The notes beneath the pieces were generated by a model. It did no database searches and had not been told where the DNA came from. It saw only the letters and a program-made list of their open reading frames with translations. Shown piece after piece: positions 18,289 to 26,829 of a stretch of 64,000 nt of DNA. The stretch's first letter is position 1; every line of letters starts with the position of its first letter. The stretch comes from Planktothrix paucivesiculata PCC 9631 (lineage in GTDB: Bacteria > Cyanobacteriota > Cyanobacteriia > Cyanobacteriales > Microcoleaceae), in contig NZ_LR735026.1 in the NCBI RefSeq assembly GCF_900009265.2, positions 518,359-582,358 of the forward strand, read 5' to 3'. A program made the position numbers and the translations under genes.

Positions 18289-21200
18289 TAATTTCTTCCT
18301 CTTTAGATAAATATTCTCCTAATTTAGAATATAAAATTTGTTGTCTTTCAGGAGGAAGTTGTGTAAATAAATTGATAATTTGCTCCTCTTGACTTTCATT
18401 TTGTCGATCTATAGATCGAGTTTTAATGACTTCTAATAACTGTTGATACTCGGAATAATCATCAGAGTCTTTAAAAATCAAGTCTAATTTAGCTAAGTCG
18501 GTTTGAAGTTGACTTAACTGTTGATCTGTTTCTATTTTATCAACTTGCTCTTTTAAGTTTTCAAATTGTTGTTGAGAATCAAAAACTTGATTATTAAGAT
18601 CATTAATTAATTGTTCGATTTCCGTATTAAATCTTTCAGGATAGTTAAGCTGAGAGCGTAAATTAGTGATTTGTTCAATTCCTTGTTGACATAAATTGAT
18701 AGTATTTAAGAATTTAGGATTATTTTGGCGTAACTGTTGCATAATTTCAGTATCTTGTTGTTGTTTTATTTTTTCAGGTTCTTCTTGATTTTCAACTTCT
18801 AAAATAATTGGCTCTAATTTATCTAATATTTGTTTAACTCTTTGAGCAGATTCAATTTGAGTAAAACGATTTGTTTGCTGACTAACTTCTTGAGACAATT
18901 TAAGAGCTTCATTTTTAGTTATCCCTGTTAATCTTTCTGACCAAATTTTAAGAGTTGTTTCTAAATCAGTTTGTTTACTTTCAATATCTTGAATGATTGT
19001 TTGATACTGAGATTCTTGTTTAACAATTTCAAGATTATTAGTTAAGTTTTCAATTTCACTCAATGCTTGAATATAATCCTCTTGACTCGCATTTATACTC
19101 AGAGATTTATAACGAAGGTTGATTTTTTCCAAACAGTCTTCGATTTCAGTTTGATGTTCAATTTCATCTAGTTTTCTTTTAGCAACATTCCGAGAATAAT
19201 TTAAGGTTTCAATTAAACGTGAGGGTAAAGAAGAAACTTGAGTAATTTTCTCAATTGCTGTTTCAAGTTCTCCTTGATAGTGTCCATATTCTTGCTGCGT
19301 TTTTAGAGATTCTGATTTGTCAGTTAATTGTATAACTGTGTCTTCAATTTTATCTTGAACCTTTTGTAAAGCATCAGCTTGACGTTGCTTTTGTTGAGAA
19401 GTACGATTAACAACAATACTATCTGATTTAAGGGGTGACGCGAGATTAATATTTTGGGGTTGTTGTTGAAGACTAGGATAAAGTTTTAGTAAGGTTTCCA
19501 GGTTGACATTATCGGGTAAGTTTTCTGCTTCTTCTACAGGTTTAAACCAATCATTAATTTTTTTGACTTCATCTGAAAGCTGTTTTCTTTTCAGTTTAAT
19601 TTCTTCTACTTTTGCTGGATCTGGATCAGCAGAATTGATAAATTGATCAATCTCTTTGATCAGCTTTTCCGCTTTATTATAATCAATTGTTACTGGTATT
19701 TCAGGACAAGCAACAGTCTGACTCCGAATTAATCGAGGTGTTTTTCCAGGGGCTAAAATCCATTTATTAACAAAATTTTGGGCTGTTTCAAATACATTAG
19801 TTGTCGCCCAATCTTTTAGCAGTTTTTCTTGAATTAATACCTGCTCTTTAGTATTTTTAGGAATTCCAAAACTTCCGTGTAACATGACTTCACTCCGATA
19901 ATAAACTATCCATGCGGTAAATAACATTGTAAATGTATATTCATTATAACCAAAGGGAGAATTAGATAACTCTTGCCAAATTTTATTGATATTAATATAT
20001 ATGCGTTTTTTATCTCCTAAAGCTGTTAATTGATCTATTTTATCCCATGCTTCTCTAACATTTTTATTAGTAGGAATTTGTACTGAATATTTTTGAGAAG
20101 TAGTTTTAAATAATCCCCAGCTATTAACAAATACTTGGTCAACCAAAGTATTATAGGATTTACTTTTAGGAAATTTAGTAGGATTAAGCTCGTCTTCTAG
20201 TAATCGTTGAGCTATATAACCAATTATACTATTTCCTTTACTTTGAGGCTTTAAAGCCATTTTATCACAGCTACCCAGGGGAGGCACAAAAGGATAAAGT
20301 TGTTTTAAAAGATGACTAACAATACTCTCTGGATTTTGTTTTTGAGCATTAGTGAGTTGATCTAATTCAAAACAATAATAAGTAGAAGAACCAATTGTTG
20401 CTTTAACTTCTCTTTTGATTTTTTCTTGTAGTTGTTTTTTATATTGTCCATAAGCTGTTCCTGATTCTTGTTTTTCACTTCTTGCTTTTCTGGTAATAAT
20501 ATCTATTGTCAACAGGTCTTTACAGATATCTCTAATAGGTTTATCGGGAATAGCAACAGCAATCTGTTTTTGATATTTTGATTGGGAAAGCAAATCATTA
20601 ATTTGATGGCGAAGCTCTTGTAATTCTTCAAGAGTTTTCGCTAAAACGTAGGCAAAAATTCCTTTTCCTTCCAGGTTTTCTACCGCTTGATGACTATTTA
20701 ATGCCCGTTTAAAATCAGGAATATTATAGAATTTATATTCAAAAAACCATTCATCATTGAGTAATTTATTTTTATTAATAAAATCTGTTCCTTCTATTTT
20801 TTGAGATGGAAAATAAGTTTCAACTTCTTCTTGACAATGATCAACTGCTAAACTTACCGAGATTTCATTGAGTTTTTTATTAGCTTCTTCTTCTATTTCT
20901 TGAATAATTTCTAGTAAATTGCTCCCTGAATAAAACCGATAAGTATTATCCCCAGCATTGGGATAAATGACTTGTTTTTTCTGAGATAATATATCTAATG
21001 TTTCTTTAGTTTCTTTTTCCGATAAACCCGTTAATTCACTAAGGATAACATCATGTTTTTCTGATTCGGATTTGTTGAGTTTATTTTGACTTACATAAAA
21101 TAATAAAAGTCCTTTTAAAACGGCTTTCTCAGCCTCCGTAGCTGAGGAAGCAATAGTATCATAGGCTTTTTGATATTCTGAATAAGGGCGAGAAAATTCT

Positions 21201-22594
21201 AGTTGTTCAAAAAAACCAACTAAGGAAATAGCCGGAATATAGTTTAATTTACCATTCTTTTCAACAGGTTGAGAATTAATAAACTGTTTAACATTTTCTT
21301 TAATATATTGAATTGCTGTACGTCCTTGAGTGAAATCTAAGTTACAAAGCAGGTAACTGTTGAGGGGATGAAGGGGAAAACAACCGCGGGTCAAATTGGT
21401 TTGAAAATCTTGTAATTTCCAGCCCCTTTCACGATAAATATTAATTCTGGTTTCATGGGCTTTTCTACTATCTCCCAAAAGAGTATTATCCCAGGTTTGA
21501 CAAAATTGGTTCCATAAATTAGGATTAACTTGTTTATCTAATAATCCTTTAATTACTAACTCCAAGCTGGAAACGGGTTCATAAGTGCTTTCAGAAATTT
21601 CTAACCGAGATGCTAATTTCTTGTAGTCTTCTATAGATTGATTGGGGGCTGATTTTAAAGGGCGAATTTGGGTAAAACAAACTAAGGCAATTTTGCTTTT
21701 ATGATTCTCACAAATATTTGTAATACTTTGTAAACACGCACCCCCGGCATTGACTGAATCTGTCGCCCAAGATTTAAGATAATAATTGAGTTCGTCAAAT
21801 AAAATCAAAATTCCCGAATATTTTGTATCGGCTCCAGAGCATAATTTATTGATTAATTCTTCCAAGATTTTTTCAACACTTAAATCTGTCTCAAAATCAA
21901 TAGGAAATCCATTATTTAGCTCACCGCTAATTGATTTTACTGTGGAAGTAACTCGATAATTATCTTGATTTAATGACTTAATTATGCTGTCTAAATCCCC
22001 TTGATAATCGTTATTTTCTAAATATTTATTAGCTCTTTCTTTTTGAATGTCTGTTAGTTGGGTTAAATATTCAAGGGGTTTTTGACATATTTGTTGTGCT
22101 AAAGAATCCGTAATCCCTTCTGTCTCTAAAGTTTGTCGAAGCGCTCGCAAAAATATTTGTCTCAAGTCTAAGCCATCATCTCCACTAATACAAATAACTA
22201 AATGTTGAGGATTACGTCTTTTGTAGGTTGTTAAATCTTCTACTATTCCCTGATTATGTTCTGAGGCGATTTTGATTTGATCTAATATTCCTTCAACTTC
22301 GGGACTGTCTAATAATTGTTTAAAATAGTTGGCTGCAACTAAGGCAAAATGAGATTTTCCCTTACCATAATCTTGGACAACTAAATGAATATTAGCTTGA
22401 TTAACACTCTGATAACTTTTCTGAATGGCATCGAGAACACCTAATGTTGAGGATTTAGGATAACCATGATTGTAATTAAAAACAAATCCTCGACACAACT
22501 GCAAGTTTTTATCAGCATCAGCCATCATCCCAAAGTTAACGGCGTTAGCTACAATTCCCGATTCATTGATCCTAACAATTTGATGGAGTTGCAT
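18281..22594 (-). CDS. brxC: BrxC-like large P-loop ATPase with C-terminal coiled coil
   Basis: A 1437-residue ATPase of the BrxC/PglY type. Walker A is QDYGKGKSHFAL (Lys80), preceded by a short N-terminal strand, and a Walker B-like ILILFDELNYYLKSW lies near residue 260. A long helical middle follows, then about 450 C-terminal residues extremely rich in Gln, Glu, Leu and Lys, forming coiled coil (roughly 970-1430). It is the hub gene between the small BrxF-like protein (60 bases upstream) and pglZ (8-base overlap). Low G+C matches the rest of the cluster. The family assignment rests on the Walker motif form, size and neighbours; sequence identity to type-1 BrxC was not tested. Confidence 0.82.
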   Translation of the reverse strand: MQLHQIVRINESGIVANAVNFGMMADADKNLQLCRGFVFNYNHGYPKSSTLGVLDAIQKSYQSVNQANIHLVVQDYGKGKSHFALVAANYFKQLLDSPEVEGILDQIKIASEHNQGIVEDLTTYKRRNPQHLVICISGDDGLDLRQIFLRALRQTLETEGITDSLAQQICQKPLEYLTQLTDIQKERANKYLENNDYQGDLDSIIKSLNQDNYRVTSTVKSISGELNNGFPIDFETDLSVEKILEELINKLCSGADTKYSGILILFDELNYYLKSWATDSVNAGGACLQSITNICENHKSKIALVCFTQIRPLKSAPNQSIEDYKKLASRLEISESTYEPVSSLELVIKGLLDKQVNPNLWNQFCQTWDNTLLGDSRKAHETRINIYRERGWKLQDFQTNLTRGCFPLHPLNSYLLCNLDFTQGRTAIQYIKENVKQFINSQPVEKNGKLNYIPAISLVGFFEQLEFSRPYSEYQKAYDTIASSATEAEKAVLKGLLLFYVSQNKLNKSESEKHDVILSELTGLSEKETKETLDILSQKKQVIYPNAGDNTYRFYSGSNLLEIIQEIEEEANKKLNEISVSLAVDHCQEEVETYFPSQKIEGTDFINKNKLLNDEWFFEYKFYNIPDFKRALNSHQAVENLEGKGIFAYVLAKTLEELQELRHQINDLLSQSKYQKQIAVAIPDKPIRDICKDLLTIDIITRKARSEKQESGTAYGQYKKQLQEKIKREVKATIGSSTYYCFELDQLTNAQKQNPESIVSHLLKQLYPFVPPLGSCDKMALKPQSKGNSIIGYIAQRLLEDELNPTKFPKSKSYNTLVDQVFVNSWGLFKTTSQKYSVQIPTNKNVREAWDKIDQLTALGDKKRIYININKIWQELSNSPFGYNEYTFTMLFTAWIVYYRSEVMLHGSFGIPKNTKEQVLIQEKLLKDWATTNVFETAQNFVNKWILAPGKTPRLIRSQTVACPEIPVTIDYNKAEKLIKEIDQFINSADPDPAKVEEIKLKRKQLSDEVKKINDWFKPVEEAENLPDNVNLETLLKLYPSLQQQPQNINLASPLKSDSIVVNRTSQQKQRQADALQKVQDKIEDTVIQLTDKSESLKTQQEYGHYQGELETAIEKITQVSSLPSRLIETLNYSRNVAKRKLDEIEHQTEIEDCLEKINLRYKSLSINASQEDYIQALSEIENLTNNLEIVKQESQYQTIIQDIESKQTDLETTLKIWSERLTGITKNEALKLSQEVSQQTNRFTQIESAQRVKQILDKLEPIILEVENQEEPEKIKQQQDTEIMQQLRQNNPKFLNTINLCQQGIEQITNLRSQLNYPERFNTEIEQLINDLNNQVFDSQQQFENLKEQVDKIETDQQLSQLQTDLAKLDLIFKDSDDYSEYQQLLEVIKTRSIDRQNESQEEQIINLFTQLPPERQQILYSKLGEYLSKEEEINE

Positions 22595-22654
22595 GGTTTT
22601 AAAGTCCTGGTGATGGGTGTGTTTGGTTATTGGGCTTTAGCCTTCCTATTTAAG

Positions 22655-23104
22655 TTAATTAGGGCGGTGACTAACAACGGATTGAAGATGTCTTTTATTC
22701 CAATTTGGCGGACTAAGTTTAGAAGGCAGTAGAATCCATAAGATACTTTGCAAATGTCTCATATATTCTAATTTTTGCCAAAATAAACTAATCGGAGCAT
22801 CTGGCTGTGTGTAAAGATAGGTAATCAAGATATCAAGGTCTGTTAGTAATATAACAGGTTTGGTGGCAGATTCACAAATTTGTTTAATTGCTTCTAATTC
22901 TTGACCTAAATTTTCATGAAGAATTAAAAATTTGTGTTTGTTGTTAATCCGACTCAATAAATTATCTCGATAACTGATTTTTTGAGCATTATTGTTAAAT
23001 AAAAGTTGATTAATTTCTAAATCATTCGGAGTATCCCACAATAACAAATGAGGTATATCCGTCGGTTTAGCATCTACGAGAGATAGATGATTAGTGATTG
23101 ACAT
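22655..23104 (-). CDS. Small BrxF-like / PbeB-like protein of the defence operon
   Basis: A 149-residue protein that overlaps the DUF4007 gene by 14 bases. It looks like a minimal, degenerate nucleotide-binding domain: LLLWDTPNDLEINQLL stands where a Walker A loop would be but has no GK(S/T), while PVILLTDLDILITYL is Walker B-like and RHLQSILWILLP resembles a sensor strand. Small proteins of this kind (BrxF in type 3 BREX, and the second gene of phosphorothioate-dependent pbe clusters) occur beside BrxC-like ATPases. The name is inference; a scaffold or regulatory role is likely because the ATP-binding loop is missing. Confidence 0.55.
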   Translation of the reverse strand: MSITNHLSLVDAKPTDIPHLLLWDTPNDLEINQLLFNNNAQKISYRDNLLSRINNKHKFLILHENLGQELEAIKQICESATKPVILLTDLDILITYLYTQPDAPISLFWQKLEYMRHLQSILWILLPSKLSPPNWNKRHLQSVVSHRPN

Positions 23105-23921
23105 AAGCTTTCTCTAATAACGTTAAAGGATCATTCCAGCGCCGGATAATTTGATAGGGTGCAACTGTTCGTCTTTGTTCAATAATTCCTAGAGCTTCCA
23201 TCGCATTAAGATGTTGCTGTAATGATTCAGCTTGAATCCCTAAAACGGGTAAAATCCCCATTTTTTGATTGACAATATCCTCGGTTAAAACTGAAGTTTC
23301 TTGACCAAAATCTCGTTGCCAAAGTTGAGCTATAAAATAACCTATTAAATAAGAATTAGGAAGATTAGGATGTCCTGATTCATATTTATTGGTTTTAAAT
23401 TCCTTGATAAATTGACAATTAGCTAGGGCTTGTTGCTCCGTATAGGCTCTTAAAATATATTTCATTCTTTCAGGAATTACTTTTTCCGGTTCTTCAAAGA
23501 TAGAAATACTATTTTTATCTAAAATATCTTTAGTAAAAGTTGGATTGTGAGGAAGAAAAGTATAAATAAAATAAGTCCATCCTCCCCATTCAGCCGGATT
23601 TTCTGGTATTTTATTTAAGCCTTGATTTCCAAAACTTAAGTAAAAGTGCATTAACCAATCAGTAATAATTGATTGTAAATTAGGATCATGTTTTAAAACT
23701 ATTTTTCCCTCTGGACTTAAATGGTTGTCTTTAATTAAACCTGCTCTCACTGACCAAGTTTTAATTTTTCCTACTTTGGCATTTCCTAAACCCGTTTTTG
23801 CCATTAGATTTTGTAAAGTATCTTTTAAGCCTTGGGTTTCTGAAGCCGCATCTAGGATTCTCTTAATTTCCTCTTTTTTAAGGGCAAAACTAGCGTTGAA
23901 ATGGAGTTGTATTTTAGTCAT
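23091..23921 (-). CDS. DUF4007 protein, phosphorothioation/BREX-type-4 associated
   Basis: A 276-residue protein matching the DUF4007 family, which is known mainly from clusters tied to DNA phosphorothioation and BREX-like defence. Its N-terminal half reads as a small winged-helix-like domain (KVGKIKTWSVRAGLI and LSPEGKIVLKHDP), followed by a helical region with SYLIGYFIAQLWQRDFG and a second winged-helix-like C-terminus (ALGIIEQRRTVAPYQIIRRW), suggesting nucleic-acid binding. The ATG at 23921 is six bases after the stop of the antitoxin-like gene. If the family analogy holds, it may recognise modified DNA, but no modification genes are adjacent. Confidence 0.82.
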   Translation of the reverse strand: MTKIQLHFNASFALKKEEIKRILDAASETQGLKDTLQNLMAKTGLGNAKVGKIKTWSVRAGLIKDNHLSPEGKIVLKHDPNLQSIITDWLMHFYLSFGNQGLNKIPENPAEWGGWTYFIYTFLPHNPTFTKDILDKNSISIFEEPEKVIPERMKYILRAYTEQQALANCQFIKEFKTNKYESGHPNLPNSYLIGYFIAQLWQRDFGQETSVLTEDIVNQKMGILPVLGIQAESLQQHLNAMEALGIIEQRRTVAPYQIIRRWNDPLTLLEKAYVNH

Positions 23922-23927
23922 AGTTGA

Positions 23928-24221
23928 TCAATTCCTTGTAATGTTATATTCTTCATTCCATTCCTCATGCGTAAAACTGACCAAGTTGGTCTTTGTTTCA
24001 ATGTTTTGAATAGCGGTCATCAGGTGGTAACGATTGGCTTGAGTAGACAGCAAATGCTCTCTTTCATCTTGTTGAATAGATGGGTTAGTATGTGTATTAA
24101 AAACATCTTGTTTAACTAAAATAATCACTTCAACAACTATTCCTTCGGCTAAATCAGAGGTGTGAATTTCTATTTTGCCATTTCTGCCAACGACCACTTG
24201 CTGTTTAATACTACTGAGCAC
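23928..24221 (-). CDS. Antitoxin-like leader protein of the defence operon
   Basis: A protein of about 97 residues from GTG 24221, chosen because GAGGG lies seven bases upstream; an in-frame TTG at 24227 is too close to that site. The N-terminus (IKQQVVVGRNGKIEIHTSDLAEGIVVEVIILV) resembles small cyanobacterial antitoxin proteins that usually precede a toxin gene, here followed by a polar, unstructured tail. No toxin follows; instead the stop is six bases before the DUF4007 start. It could be the operon's transcriptional regulator, or a leftover antitoxin recruited to this place. The role is inference. Confidence 0.55.
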   Translation of the reverse strand: MLSSIKQQVVVGRNGKIEIHTSDLAEGIVVEVIILVKQDVFNTHTNPSIQQDEREHLLSTQANRYHLMTAIQNIETKTNLVSFTHEEWNEEYNITRN

Positions 24222-24297
24222 GATCAAACCCTCATGGTACTATATCTCACATTAATTTTAGTTTACCATGATATTAACATAAAAGAATATTCTCAAT

Positions 24298-24338
24298 TTT
24301 CCATCCAAATGCCTACTAAATTGGCATTTGAATGGAAA
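24298..24338. repeat. 16-bp-stem hairpin upstream of the defence operon
   Basis: TTTCCATCCAAATGCC (24298-24313) and GGCATTTGAATGGAAA (24323-24338) pair over 16 bases with one mismatch around a nine-base loop. It separates the ferredoxin gene (minus, ending 24396) from the operon start (24221). It could be the ferredoxin terminator or an operator; no long T run follows on the minus strand, while GTTTTT follows on the plus strand. Confidence 0.6.
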
Positions 24339-24395
24339 GTTTTTAAAATTTCTGAATTTTTAGCCTACTAGGTGATCCAAAACCTGGATTTCTAA

Positions 24396-24728
24396 TTAGG
24401 GAGTCCAGGCGGTTTGGGAACCCTGACCCCAGAAACCATCATATTTTTTAACTTTGATATCCCCCAAAACCTGAACCTGACAGGCTAAACGGCGTTGTTT
24501 ATCTGAGGAATGGGGAGGAAGGGAAAGGCGGGTTTTCTCTTTCCATTGGGGTTCGGAAACTTCCCCTTCAATTTCGACGCAGCAAGTCCCACAAGTCCCA
24601 AATCCGTGACAGTTTATTAGGGAAGCTTGACCATTATAGAGATCAATTCCATTTTCCAATAGGACTTTACGGAGATTAGCACCGCGATCGCAAGTAATCG
24701 TTTTCCCTTGAGCTTGAATTTGTACCAT
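24396..24728 (-). CDS. 2Fe-2S ferredoxin-like protein
   Basis: A 110-residue plant-type 2Fe-2S protein that would carry single electrons. The cluster ligands are CHGFGTCGTCC and the Cys in RLACQ, in the order expected for the beta-grasp ferredoxin fold. The C-terminus (KVKKYDGFWGQ) is an extension with aromatic residues compared with photosynthetic PetF, so this is one of the minor ferredoxins rather than the main electron acceptor of photosystem I. It is divergent from cimA, and separated from the defence operon by a strong hairpin. Confidence 0.9.
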   Translation of the reverse strand: MVQIQAQGKTITCDRGANLRKVLLENGIDLYNGQASLINCHGFGTCGTCCVEIEGEVSEPQWKEKTRLSLPPHSSDKQRRLACQVQVLGDIKVKKYDGFWGQGSQTAWTP

Positions 24729-24956
24729 TTTTCCCTGAATAAAAGTTATGCAATGATTCTTAACTAAATTGTTACTTTTTTCAAGCCCAAAACGAGAGAT
24801 TTAAAAGTAAAATAAGATTGAAAAAGAAAAAATTAGCTAAGATGGATGATTACAAGCCCATAGAGGTCACACCACTAAACCCTAACGCTAAAATATAATC
24901 AACTACTCATATTTGCCGCACTATCAATTAATTGTTAACTGTAAATTTTAGAACCT

Positions 24957-26576
24957 ATGACTCATCCCCTTTGGATCTACGATACCACATTAAGAGACGG
25001 CGCCCAACGGGAAGGATTATCTTTATCTCTTGATGATAAATTACGAATTGCCCGTCAATTAGATAGTTTAGGAATCCCTTTTATTGAAGGGGGATGGCCA
25101 GGGGCTAATCCTAAAGATGTGCAGTTTTTTTGGAAGTTGCAAGAACAACCCTTAGTTAATTCGGAAGTTGTGGCATTTTGTTCCACCCGACGACCTAATA
25201 GTAATGCGGCAGAAGATGATAATTTAAAAGCAATTTTATCCGCCGGAACACATTGGATAACGTTATTTGGGAAATCCTGGGATTTGCACGTGATCGAAGG
25301 ATTAGAAACTACCCTAACAGAAAATCTGGCGATGATTGCGGATACCATTCAGTTTTTCAGGAGTCAGGGAAGACGGGTAATTTATGATGCGGAACACTGG
25401 TTTGATGGCTATAAAAATAATCCTAATTATGCCTTACAAACCTTAATCACGGCGGCCCAGGCGGGGGCGGAATGGTTGGTTTTTTGTGATACCAATGGCG
25501 GGACTTTACCCCATGAGGTGACTCAAATTGTGCGGGAGGCAATTCAAGCCACAAAAGACCTAGAAACCCCTTTTCCTCTACAATTTGGGATTCATACTCA
25601 TAATGATTCGGGAACAGCAATTGGGAATGCGATCGCCGCCGTATTAGAAGGAGTCACGATGGTACAAGGAACCATTAATGGCTATGGAGAACGCTGTGGA
25701 AATGCCAATCTTTGTACCTTAATTCCCAATTTTCAGTTAAAATTAGACTATGATTGTATTAAAGACGAACAGATTAAAAGACTAACAGAAGTGAGTCGTT
25801 TTGTCAGTGAAGTCGCCAATTTAGCCCCGGATGATCACGCACCTTTTGTGGGATTATCTGCTTTTTCCCATAAGGGCGGAATTCATGTTTCGGCGGTACA
25901 AAAAAATCCCCTCACCTATGAACATATCCCCCCAGAAACCATTGGCAATCAACGGCGCATTGTGGTTTCCGATCAAGCGGGTTTAAGTAATGTTTTAGCC
26001 AAAGCTAGAACCTTTGGGATTGATTTAGATCGGAATAATCCCGCCAGTCGTAAAATTTTACAACAACTGAAGAATTTAGAAAATCAGGGTTATCAATTTG
26101 AAGCGGCGGAGGCGAGTTTTGATTTATTAATGCGAGAAGCATTAGGAACACGCAAAGGCTTTTTTACCCTAAAAGGATTTCAGGTACATTGTGATAAATC
26201 TAGTGATGAAGTTTGCCATGCTTTAGCAACGGTGAAAGTAGCTGTTAATGGTCAGGATATCTTAGAAGCCGCCGAGGGAAATGGCCCCGTATCGGCTTTA
26301 GATGCTGCTTTAAGAAAAGCCTTGGTAAATTTTTATCCGATGATTGCCGAGTTTCAACTGCGAGATTATAAAGTTAGAATTCTCGATGGCGGTTCGGGCA
26401 CATCGGCAAAAACTCGGGTTTTAGTTGAGTCTAGTAACGGTCAGCAACGCTGGACAACCGTGGGAGTTTCTACTAATATTATTGATGCCTCCTATCAAGC
26501 GGTTGTAGAAGGGTTAGAATATGGTTTATTACTGAAACAGCAGGAAACTTCGGTTAGCGTGGTTACGGTGGTGTAA
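24957..26576 (+). CDS. cimA: Citramalate synthase
   Basis: CimA condenses pyruvate with acetyl-CoA to (R)-citramalate, the first step of the threonine-independent route to isoleucine. The 539-residue protein has the DRE-TIM metallolyase start YDTTLRDGAQREGLSLS, HTHNDSGTAIGNA and VQGTINGYGERCGNANL motifs, followed by the LeuA-like allosteric C-terminal domain from about 400. The long form with SLSLDDKLRIARQLD and GWPGANPKD separates citramalate synthase from isopropylmalate synthase. ilvB follows after 253 bases, in line with a shared pathway. The ATG at 24957 is right before the first strand. Confidence 0.93.
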   Translation: MTHPLWIYDTTLRDGAQREGLSLSLDDKLRIARQLDSLGIPFIEGGWPGANPKDVQFFWKLQEQPLVNSEVVAFCSTRRPNSNAAEDDNLKAILSAGTHWITLFGKSWDLHVIEGLETTLTENLAMIADTIQFFRSQGRRVIYDAEHWFDGYKNNPNYALQTLITAAQAGAEWLVFCDTNGGTLPHEVTQIVREAIQATKDLETPFPLQFGIHTHNDSGTAIGNAIAAVLEGVTMVQGTINGYGERCGNANLCTLIPNFQLKLDYDCIKDEQIKRLTEVSRFVSEVANLAPDDHAPFVGLSAFSHKGGIHVSAVQKNPLTYEHIPPETIGNQRRIVVSDQAGLSNVLAKARTFGIDLDRNNPASRKILQQLKNLENQGYQFEAAEASFDLLMREALGTRKGFFTLKGFQVHCDKSSDEVCHALATVKVAVNGQDILEAAEGNGPVSALDAALRKALVNFYPMIAEFQLRDYKVRILDGGSGTSAKTRVLVESSNGQQRWTTVGVSTNIIDASYQAVVEGLEYGLLLKQQETSVSVVTVV

Positions 26577-26589
26577 GTTTTTAAACCAC

Positions 26590-26652
26590 AAACCGGGTTT
26601 CTGAAGCTAGATATAATTATCACCAGCAACTTACCCAGAAACCCGGTTTTTT
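26590..26652 (+). terminator. Terminator after cimA (AAACCGGGTTTCTG inverted repeat)
   Basis: AAACCGGGTTTCTG (26590-26603) is repeated as CAGAAACCCGGTTT (26636-26649) with 32 bases between and TTT directly after. A 14-base perfect stem followed by a T run 13 bases after the cimA stop is a plausible intrinsic terminator; similar sequences are common interspersed repeats in filamentous cyanobacteria. Confidence 0.7.
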
Positions 26653-26829
26653 GACAATATTTTACTTTTCTAAAACTTAATAAAAAATATAGCTTTTATT
26701 TCCTAAATTTGCCTTATTATAGAAGTATAAATTTTATAGCAAAAATAAAACAATAATTTATTCCAAAATCATCCTTTTGTTGGGTTAATTAATCCGCAAC
26801 CGAGAGTTTATAATTCTCAGGAGAAAGAT

